NCBI GenBank assembly: GCA_963995505.1
Contig: OZ023193.1
Coordinates: 3,618,521-3,682,520, forward strand
Length of the DNA: 64,000 bases
Origin: Hypericum androsaemum
Lineage: Eukaryota; Streptophyta; Magnoliopsida; Malpighiales; Hypericaceae
Direction: 5' to 3'
The notes below the pieces were generated by a model. That model searched no databases. It was given only the letters and a program-made list of their open reading frames with translations, and was not told where the DNA came from. Below, one piece after another: positions 12,402 through 23,600 of this stretch. The translations under genes were made by a program, and so were the position numbers. Positions within the stretch are counted from its first letter, which is position 1. Every line of letters begins with the position of its first letter.

Positions 12402-13564
12402 TCATGGCCCGGGATCGGAGACTTTCTCTTTCTCATATGTCCATTCATGAGCTTTCCATTCTGGCAATTGTTGGATAACCACGTGCATGAAGTTAGAGGG
12501 ATTTATTGAAAATTCACATCGGTTAAAACATGAGTGGGGATAAATTTTTAAATATGAAAAATCTATCAACCCATTTGTCTTAAGGTCTTCGGTTGGATAT
12601 GGAGATTCTAACATGGTATCAGAGCCGCTCGATCTTGTGTCCATTGTTGAGCTCGCACGACCCCTATTTCTCGCACTTTGGTGAAATCATAGCCAGTGCA
12701 ATCTTCGACCCGAGGTGGGTCTCGTTTGAGGGGGTGTTGAAAATCCCACATCAGTTAAAACACGAGTGGAGGCAAATTTATAAGTGTGAAAAATCCACCA
12801 ACCTATAGCCTTAAGATTTTGGGTTGGATATGGAGATTCTAACATGGTATCAGAGCGGGTTGATCTCGTGCCTATTTTTGAGCTAGCACAATCCCCATTT
12901 CTCGCACTTTGGTGAAATCAAAGCCAGTGCAATCTTCGACTTGATGGGTCTCGTTTGAGGGGGCGTGTTGAGAATCCACATTGGTAAAAATACGAGTGGG
13001 AGACAAATTTCTAAGTGTGGAAAATTCACCAACTTATTACCTTAAGGTTTTTGGTTGGATATGGAGATTTTAACAGGATTTAATCGACTCGTAAAATATT
13101 GTGGTATAACGTGTTTAAACCAAAAAAAGACAATCCCCATTTTAATAGAATTCCATGTCAAATAGAAGACTAATTATGAGAAAGTTCACTAACCATCCGT
13201 GTGGATTCTGGAACACCAACTGTTGTTTGGCAAGCAAGTCTATGGTTTTTGGGTTTCTACAATAAAACAAAAAATGTTAATATTATTAATTCAGGTAATT
13301 AACTAAGTATGCATGACCAATTTCAAGAAATTAGTTGAAGATACCCTCTTTAATAGCTTCTTCTCATTGTCCGTACGCGGGGTTAACATCTCCTTACCCA
13401 CTATAAACTGGCTAAAAAAAAGGAACAATCATCAGTCGGACTGAATTGTTATAATTAAATCTTCAGTGGGAAAAAGTAAACTACGAAACGTAATAGTAAG
13501 TTCCCACCTCCGCCATGCAAGTTCCGCACGCCCCTGTTCCTGCACAATTCAGCAACGGCCTTGA
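12402..13564 (-). pseudogene. PNSB3: PnsB3/NDF4-like 2Fe-2S ferredoxin gene, C-terminal exons, probably decayed
   Basis: Four consecutive exons read in phase on the minus strand: 13508-13564, 13345-13407, 13194-13256 and 12402-12482 (stop at 12402). Together they encode a plant-type 2Fe-2S fold. The first carries NCAGTGACGTC with three iron ligand cysteines, the second KEMLTPRTD, the third RLACQT with the fourth cysteine, the last VVIQQLPEWKAHEW. This matches the chloroplast NDH subcomplex-B subunit PnsB3, which takes part in cyclic electron flow around photosystem I. Two defects suggest decay. The expected acceptor before the last exon reads AC, not AG (12483-12484), and a TRIM ends 21 nt upstream of it. 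I also found no exon for the transit peptide or the conserved segment before the cysteines. Alternatively the gene is expressed with an unrecognised N-terminus and another acceptor. Confidence 0.65.
12504..13075 (+). mobile_element. tandem TRIM: three 110-bp terminal repeats, two internal domains, TSD GGATT
   Basis: Three direct repeats of exactly 110 bp (12504-12613, 12735-12844, 12966-13075) alternate with two internal domains of exactly 121 bp. Each terminal repeat starts with TGTTGA (first copy TATTGA) and ends in TAACA. Each internal domain starts with the Met-tRNA primer site TGGTATCAGAGC (12614 and 12845) and ends in a G-rich purine tract (GAGGGGG). The unit is flanked by the perfect duplication GGATT (12499-12503 and 13076-13080). 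This is a terminal-repeat retrotransposon in miniature in its known tandem form. It has no coding capacity and sits in the last intron of the PnsB3-like gene. Confidence 0.93.
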
Positions 13565-14954
13565 CTGTAAAAGAGAAGAAGAACAAGAAGATTACAAGCT
13601 TGCATCAAATATTAATAAAACTAATTATTACGTAATCACAATCTTAGAATTTTCATATTTAGTCAAAAACTTTAAGACAATTGATAGGTAAGTTTTTCAC
13701 ACCACTCTTACGACTGACTAACGTTGTGATAATTCGAAGGCAACGATAAATAATGAAGATGTACTTACTATTAAACCTTCTTCCTGCTACATTGAAGCTG
13801 AGAAAAGAAATGGATCTGGTGAATAGCGGGAAGAAAGCAATGGCTACTTGTTTGAAAGATAAGAGCCCACAATGGAGATAAGATCATAGCAGGCTTCATT
13901 TTTGGAGCCCCTCCTATAACATCTCTGTGTCATGCAACAATTGATCTTTCTCCAACTCTTACCATATTTCAACCCACCTCTGTACAAAAGATTTACACCG
14001 TCTTCAAGGACTAAAAAAAAATGCAATTTTCCAACCCACTTTGATGCATATTTCTGCAGTCCGTATATTGTTTTGTTCCCAATTCCCCTTTCTGGCAGAG
14101 CTATGCTTCATTTATAGTGGAAAAGGAAACCAAACGCCTTCCATTTCACCGCGAACAAACTCTGGCGTTTGGATACAAGCTCGAGAACAGCAGAACAACC
14201 TCTTCTCTATATGGTCCCTGTGGAGGGAGAAAATTCGTTGGAATATTGTCTCTACCGGCCAGCTCCGGTTTTATTCTCACCGTGGATAGCTTCTCGTAGT
14301 TAAATTTTATTCGGATTCAATTTAATTCAGGTTTGAATCGGCTCATACGAAGAAAATTCATATTTGAATTCGTCCTTGAACGAATCAAACATGAATCCAT
14401 ATCATAAATTTGTCAATTCATTGAATTATTCGGCGAATCGAATTTTTAATTTCAAAATGAAAGAGAAACGAAGAAGTAAAAGCCGAGAAAGAAAGAAAAA
14501 AAAAATAGGGATGTTTCTGAAATTTTATAATTAATCATAGTGATCATATAATGGTAACTTAATATAGAATAAAGCAAAAATAGATTAATTACATGGAATA
14601 ATATTTATAAAAGATTAATGATTTGGGTGTTAATATAAAATTTTCCAACACACGATTACACCTTGCCAGGATTTAAAGCTAGACCTTTGTCAATTTGTTA
14701 ACTCTTTGTACAGTTATACCACATGCTGTTTTGGTTTGAATTGGCTCGACTGCTGCTTTATAGGTTTTCTATTGTCGTTTAGGTATGATATGTTTGCTCA
14801 AGTTTCAAGGTTTTGGATTAGCTCGTGTAGAAAGGATGAACCTTTGCTTTGAGGGCTTGATTGTTTTGCTTTTTTGGTCATGTGTTAGTCTACTGACATT
14901 GAACTTGTAATTGTGTATAATTTTTGTGGCTAATGGTGCTCGATGTGTGATTAG
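13565..14954 (-). other. upstream region of the PnsB3-like gene, no confident exon
   Basis: A minus-strand TATA-like CACTATAAATG lies near 14112-14122, with a good donor-like ATATGGTAAGAG near 13965-13976. A short minus-strand frame starts with MKPAMILSPLWA (about 13788-13902). None of this matches a PnsB3 transit peptide or its domain N-terminus. It may be the old promoter and leader of the gene. From about 14300 to 14950 the sequence is AT-rich; the part next to 14955 reads like an intron of the tRNase Z gene. Confidence 0.35.
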
Positions 14955-15051
14955 ATTCTCGGGATTGGGATGGACACTCAAGACACATCGCCTTCGGTCT
15001 TACTCTTCTTTGATAAGCGGAGGTTCATCTTTAATAACGGTGAGATATATT

Positions 15052-18000
15052 TGATGGGTCTGATATCTTTGATAAGCGGAGGATGAATCTTTGTTTGTTA
15101 ATAAATCCTGCTATTTGCTATTCAGGAGTAGTGGTTAGTGTTTGACTATTTCCTCTCAGTTTGTTACCACATTTTTAGGAGTTGTAAACGTTGGCTGTTA
15201 TTTGATATTCTCTCTAAAAGGCTATATATATGCCTGCAGTTTGCTTTCAATAAATCAAGTAATTCTATTCAAACTACTACAATTTATCCAAGTATTTTTA
15301 ACATTTGGTATCAGAGCCTCATCACAGGGGCTTGGTTGTGAGTGTGTGTGGAAAGAAACTGCAGTTTTCTTTTAGAGTAAGAGAGTCAAGCAAAATGGCG
15401 GAGAGCAACAGCATTGGTTTTGTGCAGCCGACCATTCCCAAATTTGATGGGCATTACGATCATTGGGCAATGTTGATGGAGAACTTTCTCCGTTCCAAGG
15501 AGTACTGGGATCTCATAGAGAATGAGATTCCAAAAGTGGTGACACGAGAGGGTGAGGACCGGACAACAGAAGCACAACGCAAGTTGATCGAGGGGCAGAA
15601 GCTGAAGGATTTAAAGGTAAAGAATTACCTTTTTCAAGCTATTGACAGGAATATCTTGGAGACTATACTTGACAGGGACACGTCAAAGGGTATTTGGGAC
15701 TCCATGAAACAGAAATATCAAGGTTCTACCAAGGTGAAGAGGGCACAGTTGTAGGCACTTTGGAAGGACTTTGAGACTCTACACATGAAGGAGGGTGAGT
15801 CTGTTGACAATTTCTTTGCTCGTACTCTCACTATCGTCAATAAAATGAAGGCTCATGGTGAAAAAATGAGCCAAACTACTATCATTGAGAAGGTTTTGAG
15901 GTCTATGACTTCAAAATTTGATTACGTGGTATGCTCCATTGAAGAATCCAATAATTTGGATACAATGACCATTGATGAGCTCCAAAGCAATTTGTTAGTC
16001 CATGAACAAAGAATGAATGGCCATCGTGAAGAGGAGCATGTTCTCAAGGTCACTCATGAAGACAATACTAGCCGAGGAAGAGGTCGAGGGGTGTTCAGAG
16101 GACGAGGAAGAGGTCGAGGCAGACAACCTTTTAGCAAGGCCACTATCGAATGCTTTAAGTGTCACAAATTAGGACACTTCCAATATGAGTGCCCCGAGGA
16201 AGCATGGAGTGGTAACAAGCCTACAGTCGAGTATTTTAGGGTCTTTGGGTGCTTGGCTCATGTGCACATACCTGACCAGAAAAGGGATGTTGTCTTTGAG
16301 GAGAATGAGGCCTGGAAATGGGACCTGAGCAGGGAAGAAATGGCTTTAGATGTATTAGAGTGGGGAGATAGTGAAGGAGAAAGTGATGAGGCCGAGAATG
16401 AAGGGGAACCTGTAACAGAAATTACAGGGAGTGAAGAAGTTGATGGTGCTACAACAAGTGGCACTAACTCACCTTCCAATGACTCATATGAGACTTCCCC
16501 AAGTCAGATTACAGGGAGGGCAAGACGAGCTCCACGTTGGATGCAAGATTATGAAACTGGAGAAGGCTTGTCAGAAGAAGAAGACTTGAGTGCTATGGCG
16601 GTTCTCATAGAAGCTGATCCAGTTACTTTCGAGAAAGCTGTGAAGAGCAAAAAGTGGAGAGATGCTATGAATGCAGAGATTGAGGCTATTGAACATAATA
16701 AAACATGGGATCTGGCTATTCTACCCGATGGAGTAAAGAGCATCAGAGTTAAATGGGTTTTTAAAACAAAACTCAATGAAAGTGGTGAGATAGACAAGTG
16801 CAAGGCTCAACTTGTGGCAAAGGGATATGCACAACAGTATGGGATTGATTACACCGAGGTTTATGCTCCAGTCGCAAGACTCGATACTATACATTTGATA
16901 ATTGCTCTATCAGCTCAAGAAGGCTGGAGTATCTTTCAACTTGATGTAAAGAGCGCATTCTTGCATGGCGAGCTTAGCGAGGAAGTGTTTGTTCAACAAC
17001 CTTAAGGGTATGAGAAGAAGGGCGAGGAACACAAAGTTTACAAGCTGAATAAGGCGTTGTATGACCTTAAACAAGCTCCACGAGCCTGGTACAACAAGAT
17101 TGAGGCCTATTTTGCTAAAGAGGGCTTCGAAAAGTGTCCGTATGAACACACTCTTTTCATAAAGTCGAATGAAGGAGGTAAACTTTTAATTGTCAGTGTT
17201 TATGTTAATGATTTAATCTTTACCGGGAATGACAATAGCATGTGTGAAGAGTATAAGAAGTCGATGATGTTAGAATTTGACATGTCTGACTTGGGAAGGA
17301 TGAGATACTTTCTAGGAGTTGAAGTACTACAAAATTCTGATGGGATTTATATTTGTCAAAGAAAGTATGCTCGTGAAGTTTTAGAAAGATTTGGCATGGA
17401 CAGAAGCAACTCACTGAAGAACCCTATAGTTCCAGGTTGCAAGTTGTCAAAGGACGAGAAGGGAGCTAAGGTTGATGCAAGTGTGTTCAAGCAGATGGTT
17501 GGAAGTCTCATGTATTTAACTGCAACCAGACCTAATTTGATGTATGGTGTGAATCTTATTAGCAGGTTCATATCGTGTCCTACCGAGCAACACTGGTTGG
17601 CAGCGAAAAGATTGCTGAGATATCTGAAAGGAACAACTGATATGGGGATTTTCTACAAGAAAGGAGGTTGTAAGGACCTCACGGCCTATTCAGATAGTGA
17701 TTTTGCTAAAGATATAGATGATCATAAGAGTACAACAGGGTTGGTATTCATGTTCAGTTCTGGAGCGGTGTCTTGGTCATCCAAAAAATAGCCTGTGGTT
17801 AGCTTATCCACCACTGAAGCCGAATACATTGCAGCTGCCTCCTGTGCTTGTCAGTGTGTCTGGTTAAGAAGAGTTTTAGCTAAGCTTGGTCATGAGCAGG
17901 AGAAATGCACTACAATTTAGTGTGACAACAGTTCAACTATAAAGTTGTCCAAGAATCATGTTCTTCACGGTAGAAGCAAACACATTGACATTAGGTTTCA

Positions 18001-18425
18001 TTTTCTCCTTGAATTGGTACGAGATGGTGTGGTTGATCTAAGACATTGTAATACCGAAGACCAGATAGCTGACATTATGACAAAGTCGCTCAAGTTTGAG
18101 GTATTTTTGAAGCTTCGTAGTTTGCTTGGGGTGCAAGAAGTTCCTAATATAAACTGAATGCATTCCGCATACAGTTTAAGGAAGGGAATGATGGGTCTGA
18201 TATCTTTGGTCAATTCAGTTTGTTAATAAGTCCTGCTATTCAGGAGTAGTGGTTAGTGTTTGACTATTTCCTCTCAGTTTGTTACCACGTTTTTAGGAGT
18301 TGTAAACGTGGGCTGTTATTTGATATTCTCTCTATGTAAAAGGCTATATATATGCCTGCAGTTTGCTTTCAATAAATCAAGTAATTTCATTCAAACTACT
18401 ATAATTTATCTAAGTATTTTCAACA
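15052..18425 (+). mobile_element. copia retrotransposon with internal deletion, TSD ATATT
   Basis: LTRs at 15052-15303 (252 bp) and 18189-18425 (237 bp), both TGATGGGTCTGATATC...CAACA or TAACA, are flanked by the perfect duplication ATATT (15047-15051 and 18426-18430). The primer site TGGTATCAGAGCC is at 15306-15318 and the purine tract AAGGAAGGGAA at 18178-18188. LTRs hold a TATA-like CTATATATATG. The internal region is only about 2.9 kb because protease and most of integrase are gone. The LTRs differ by several substitutions and small indels, so it is older than the 7.57-kb element. It lies inside the tRNase Z pseudogene. Confidence 0.95.
15395..18157 (+). pseudogene. defective copia Gag-Pol, one frame with four nonsense codons
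   Basis: From ATG 15395 to the end at 18157 everything stays in one reading frame, but four in-frame stops interrupt it: TAG 15752-15754, TAA 17003-17005, TAG 17789-17791 and TAG 17918-17920. Gag (UBN2-like, FDGHYDHWAMLMENFLRSKEY) and the zinc knuckle CFKCHKLGHFQYEC are followed at once by the end of integrase (VEYFRVFGCLAHVHIPDQKR), so protease and the integrase core are deleted in frame. Reverse transcriptase has YVND in place of YVDD near 17200, a loss of one catalytic aspartate. RNase H motifs EAEYIAA and the C-terminal HGRSKHIDIRFHF follow. Not functional; any movement would need proteins from elsewhere. Confidence 0.93.
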
Positions 18426-18430
18426 ATATT

Positions 18431-18870
18431 ATCCTACTTATCAGCTGTCTTTTCTCCTCATGTGCAGTTTGCCGATAGTTTAGGAAGACTTTAACTTATC
18501 TCCTGTTGCTCTGGGGATGCTCCATTTGATCATTGAATGTAGCGAACATTTAAGTTAACGTGGAACTTAGAAACCAGGGAAGGCGCAGGACGGAAATAGC
18601 AAAATGCAGTTCATCTGTGACAGATATGAATGCTGAAGCTTTGTGAGCTTCGGTTCACTGTCTATTGTTTGGTTCAGATTTATGAGGTTGTCATATTATG
18701 CCTAATGGATAACTGTTAATCTTCTCAAAGATATTGAGAAGTCACGGGATATGAGACAAATATTTCTGTCTGTTATGTAAAGGGCCCATCTCCATTAGTG
18801 GCTCAATATTTTTTCATAGAAGAGTGAAAAGGTAAGAACTGTCCTTTCTAAATATTATTTGTCGTTGCAG
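18431..18870 (+). other. intron-like sequence of the tRNase Z pseudogene
   Basis: Between the copia element and the exon piece starting at GGATTTCAG (18871, after TTGTCGTTGCAG) no coding signal is seen. The continuation of the sequence interrupted by the element suggests it was an intron or intron-exon border before insertion. Confidence 0.5.
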
Positions 18871-19662
18871 GGATTTCAGCGGTTCTGTACAGCGCACAAG
18901 ATTAATCTTTTCACCAGAGGTGGCTTGCTGCTAGATTGTGGAGAAGGCACCTTGGGACAATTGAAAAGAATGCATCGCAGGCTGCTCGTGATTTATCACT
19001 TTCTCTGTCATAACAATTCAATTATCTTGACATTAATTATTTATGTGACAAGAGATGCGGTGTCGAGGGTGCTGACAAGGCTGTGCGGAACCTACGTGCA
19101 TTTGGATTTTACATATTCATGCTGATCACCATACTGGTTTAGCTAGAATACTTGCTCTGGGGCGAGATCTGCTGAAGAATGTTCCCCATGAACCTATGCT
19201 TGCTGGTTGTTGGTCCGAGGCAGCTTAAGAGATATCTTGATGCATATCAAAGACTAGAAGACCTAGACATGCAGTTCATTGATTGCCGGAGCACTTCTAA
19301 GGAGTCGTGGGACGCGTTTGACATGAGTGGCGAATCGACCAATGGCGGCAGCTCTCCTCCTGCAAGTTCCACATTGTTTGCCAAAGAAGGCCGCATGCAA
19401 AGCTTCTGGAAAAGACCTCGTATTCCTGCTGACAACATACCAGCACTGAAGAGCTTGAAGAACCTGCTCACCGCAGCAGGGCTGGACACCTTGATCAGCT
19501 TCCCCGTAGTGCATTGCCCTCGAGCATTCCTTGAAAGCAGCCGAGAGAACCAATCACACTGGAAAAGTGATACCCGGATGGAAAATCGTCTACTCGGGCG
19601 ACACCAGGCCTTGCCCGGAACTCATAGAAGCATCACGCGGAGCCACACTTCTTATACACGAG

Positions 19663-20465
19663 GTACCATACTCACTCGATTGTCTCAACAAACTCCACCC
19701 GTATATCATCCAATTTACCAAACTAAATACGACGTACATGATGCTCTAGCCTAGAGCAAAGGACTAAAATGCAATAGGAATAAAGCCCCTCTATTACTTC
19801 ATAAAATCTATTTCCACTCTATACTCATATTTGTTCATATAACATCCTATATTTTTTAATTTGAAGCAAGTAGCACCTTTTTATTAATTTTTAGTGACAC
19901 TTCGGTGGAATCCACGCTTTTAAAATTTATTTATGTTTATTCTATTTTTCACATTTAGAGGTTTCTATTTATTTATTTTTTCTTTCACTTTTTTGAAAAT
20001 TTGAAATTATGAATTTTTAATCTTTTTTTACGATTTTTCTCTTTTTGGAAAATTTAATATTAAGTCTAAATTATTAAAATTAATTCAACGTCAAATTATA
20101 GCTGAAGTGGATGCCACTAATATGATAAAATATCACTAAAATTAATAAAATAGTGTTGCTTGCTCCAATTTAAAAGTATAAAGTGGTAACTAAATCTTAT
20201 GAACTAGTAGAGAGGTCTAATTACCTTTTATTCCAATACAATATTACAGTTGGATTAATTGACGAAGAAATTGTTGTAATTTAACTGATCCCGAATTAGA
20301 ATACTTGGTAAGGGTCTGCTCAGGATTGCAGACCACAAACTACAGGCCAGTGGCTGACCAGTGGAGCCGCCCAGTCGCCGGTCAACTTTTTATTTAAAAT
20401 AAAAAATTATTTCCCCAATATAAATAGTAATTAATAATAATTAGCAAATAAAAAGAAAAAACTAA
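19663..20465. other. AT-rich intergenic sequence before MTV1
   Basis: No gene is recognised. Sequence after the last tRNase Z donor soon becomes low-complexity AT-rich DNA. The distal tRNase Z exons are absent here. Confidence 0.6.
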
Positions 20466-20553
20466 TTGCTTGCAGCCTTTTATTTTTCTTCCTCCTCCTC
20501 CACCGGAATCCCGCGGTTTCTGATTCCCTCCTTTTTTTTTTCCGTCGAATCGG

Positions 20554-20569
20554 TAACCCTAACCCTAAA
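20554..20569 (+). promoter_or_regulatory. telo-box-like motif in MTV1 5' leader
   Basis: TAACCCTAACCCTAAA lies about 33 bp before the MTV1 start codon, in a CT-rich leader. Telo-box (AAACCCTAA) motifs are common near the transcription start of plant housekeeping genes. Confidence 0.45.
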
Positions 20570-20601
20570 TCGAAGTCGAGAGAAGCGAGGGGGATTAGGG
20601 G

Positions 20602-23600
20602 ATGGACTCGAGCAGGAGGGCGGTGGAGTCGTACTGGAGGTCTCGGATGGTGGACGGCGCCACGTCGGACGAGGACAAGGTCGCCCCCGTCTACAAGCTC
20701 GAGGAGATTTGCGACCTGCTGAGGTCATCCCACGTCAGCATTGTCAAGGAAGTCTCCGACTTTGTCCTCAAGCGCCTCGATCACAAGAGCCCCATCGTCA
20801 AACAGAAGGTTTGGAAAAACAAAAACTTTGAGCTTCTTCTTCTTTTTGAAAAAAGATGTTCCTTTGTTTTCGTAGTGGATCTGGAACTAGAGGTGACGGA
20901 TCGAAGCGGATTCATCTTCGGGTTGGGTGAATCGTGTCGAATTCTATTGAGCCGCTTCGGGTTAGCATAATGTTTAGACTAGGCAAGTGCTTAGTAATGA
21001 TCCCGACCGAAAAAACAAGTGCCAGATGATGATGGGTAGCGTTAACTGATGAGTTCGCGGCTTATAATGCAGAGGCTTCTGAGGTTTGAAGATTGATATG
21101 ATGTGCCTTTGATTAGAGAGTGCCATTAGACCTTGTAGGCATATTGGACTCTACCAGTGTTGCAAGGCGAGACCAATTACTATCATTTTCTGTTTGTAGG
21201 TGTGTCCGTGGGCGGTTTCTGTAAGCTGCGATCTAGGTCGATGAAAGAAGATCCTTGATTGCGTAGATTGGAAAAAGTGGGGTTTTTTTATGGGAGGGTA
21301 TAACTATTTGGAATACGTTATGATTTGTGACTGGAATTGTGTGTTGCTAGGATGACTCTTTAAGTTTCTGTTGTCAATTTGTTCTCAAACTTTGTGCAGG
21401 CTCTTAGGTTGATCAAGTACTGCGTGGGAAAGTCTGGCGCAGAGTTCAGGCGGGAAATGCAAAGGAATTCAGCAGCTGTGCGCCAGTTGTTTCATTACAA
21501 GGGGCAGCCGGATGCTTTGAAAGGCGATGCTCTTAACAAAGCTGTGAGGGACACTGCTCACGAGACCATCTCTGCTATTTTTTCAGAAGAGAATAAGCCC
21601 GAACCGACGAGAGATATTAACAAAAGAATACAAGGATTTGGGAATACAAACTTCGAGATGCCATCCGAGGACAGGAAATCGTTTCTCAGTGAGGTTGTTG
21701 GTCTTGGAAGTGCATCCATTAAGCAGGGACTTAGTACTTTTGCCCAAGGTCAGTCTGCAAGGAAGAATGAAACCGGGAGCTACAGGAGCCCCAATCTTCG
21801 AAGATCCCTTACCTTGGAAAATGATAACCCTGAGAGTTATGAACCAGCTCGACTGCCCAATGAAACTCAATACAGTTTTGGAGGCCCAAAAAACGTGGCT
21901 GGTGGAAGTTGGGGTCCTGAGTCCAGGTCTACCAATGGAGATGCAACAAATGGGGACTCAAGTTCAAGTTTCAAGGAGGGTAAGACTCGTGAGGAAAGGC
22001 TGTTGGAGACAATTGTTACATCTGGAGGTGTGCGGCTACAACCGACTCGAGATGCCATCCAACTGTTCCTAGTGGAGGCTGCAAAGTTGGATGCTTTGGC
22101 CTTGGCTCATGTTCTAGAATCCAAGCTTCAATCTCCCATGTGGCAGGCATGATCCTCATCACAGATTTGTTATTTGATGCTCATGGATATTTTGCAGATA
22201 TTCTTTTTCTGAGACTCTTGCTGATAATTTATTTTCCAGGTTCGCTTGAAAGCAGTGTGTGTGCTTGAGTCAGTTTTGAGAAGAAAGGAAGATGCACACT
22301 TTTCAATTATAGCTTCTTATTTTGGTGATAACAGAGATCTTGTAGTTAAATGTTCTGAATCTCCCCAAACTTCTCTCAGAGAAAAGGCCAACAGGGTAAT
22401 GTCTTCAGAGTAAACTTCTTCCTCAAGATTTTTGCCTTCTTTGTGTTATATATTGTAACATTTTTTTTCTGAATCCCTTACACTGTTTGTCCATATCATC
22501 TACCTTTGTACATAACCAAAGGGTTTGGGAATATGTGCTTGTTGTAGAAGAAAGTGTATTTTGTTTCTGTGGTCCTCAAAGTGAGATTATTAACATGCAT
22601 GATGGCTTCTGGTAAGCAGGTACTGAATCTCCTAGACGGGGAACTTGGTAGCAACGTGAGTAGTACGGCAAAGCCAGAGAAGGTTGAGACTGCTGCTGTA
22701 CATATTCCTGACTTGATAGACACAGGAGATGAGAATGATTTCTTTCGAGATGATTCTTCCATTGAGGCCATAACTGAAAAGAGAGAAAACCCTGCGACAA
22801 CAACAGCTCCTTTTGTAGATGATTTGCTTGGTGATAATTTTGGTTCCGGGTTCACAACGAGGGAAGAAAAGAATGATGAAGATCCATTTGCTGATGTGTC
22901 ATTTCATACAGGTGGGGGCAGAGAACAAATTGATGATCTGTTTTCAGGAATGACCTTTGACGACAAGTCTGTTGATGCTGAGAATCATGTGGGCTTGAAC
23001 AACAATCAAGCTGAGCTGTTTGATATATTTGGGTCTAGTCATGGAGCCTTGAAGGAGAATGCAAATCATAAATCAGACTTCAATGATCTGATGGGCGACC
23101 TGTCAAGTAACCAGAATAACCCTGTGGTGAAGAAACAAGAAGTGACTACTAAACTAATCCCCGAAGCCGCCGTATTCTCAGATTCTGGTAATCCAATCCA
23201 TCAGTCCAATGATGATGCAAGCTTGGGGTTTCAGATTACAGGGATGAGTACAGGTCCTATGTTTTCTCCGGGTACTATGCCCATCAGTATGGCTCCTAGC
23301 ATGGTATTCAATCCAGCTTTCTCTCAGCCATTTAATTATAACGCTATGGGAGCTTTCCTTGCTCAGCAACAACTTCTAGCTACAATGACCAATTTACAAA
23401 ACCTAAATAACCTGAATGCCCACAATGTTGGTGCTGGTCATCATGTTACCATGAATGGAAATGGGAACGCTTCACCCCTGCCTGATATATTCCAACCGAA
23501 CCTCCTCAACCAAGTACCAAGTTCAACTATGAACAGCTCCAAGAAAGAGGATACAAGAGCTTTTGATTTCATCTCGGTAAGTTTTTTTTATATCTTGATA

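Larger units (their letters stand above)
14955..19662 (+). pseudogene. long-form tRNase Z (TRZ3/TRZ4-like) pseudogene
   Basis: Exon-like pieces of the tRNA 3'-processing endonuclease tRNase Z are in order. Exon 14955-15044 follows an AG and encodes LGIGMDTQDTSPS...FDKRRFIF. A piece from 18871 encodes GFQRFCTAHKIN fused directly to LFTRGGLLLDCGEGTLGQLK. A long piece from about 19050 contains the zinc-binding HIHADHH (19112-19132), [30 protein letters not shown] and [20 protein letters not shown], ending at a donor (GAG|GTACC, 19662). Defects: the amino- and carboxy-terminal halves are joined at HKIN/LF, deleting most of the centre; three frame changes occur (before HIHADH, before VVGPRQ and after VVHCP); no 3' exons follow; and a copia element sits between the first two pieces. 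It cannot make an active enzyme as it stands. Confidence 0.88.

Noticed and set aside
15138..15375. Short open frames over the copia LTR start
   Set aside because: They lie in the LTR and leader, ahead of the gag ATG, and are duplicated in the 3' LTR.
21583..21870. Minus-strand frames opposite MTV1 exons
   Set aside because: They are shadows of a clear five-exon plus-strand gene.
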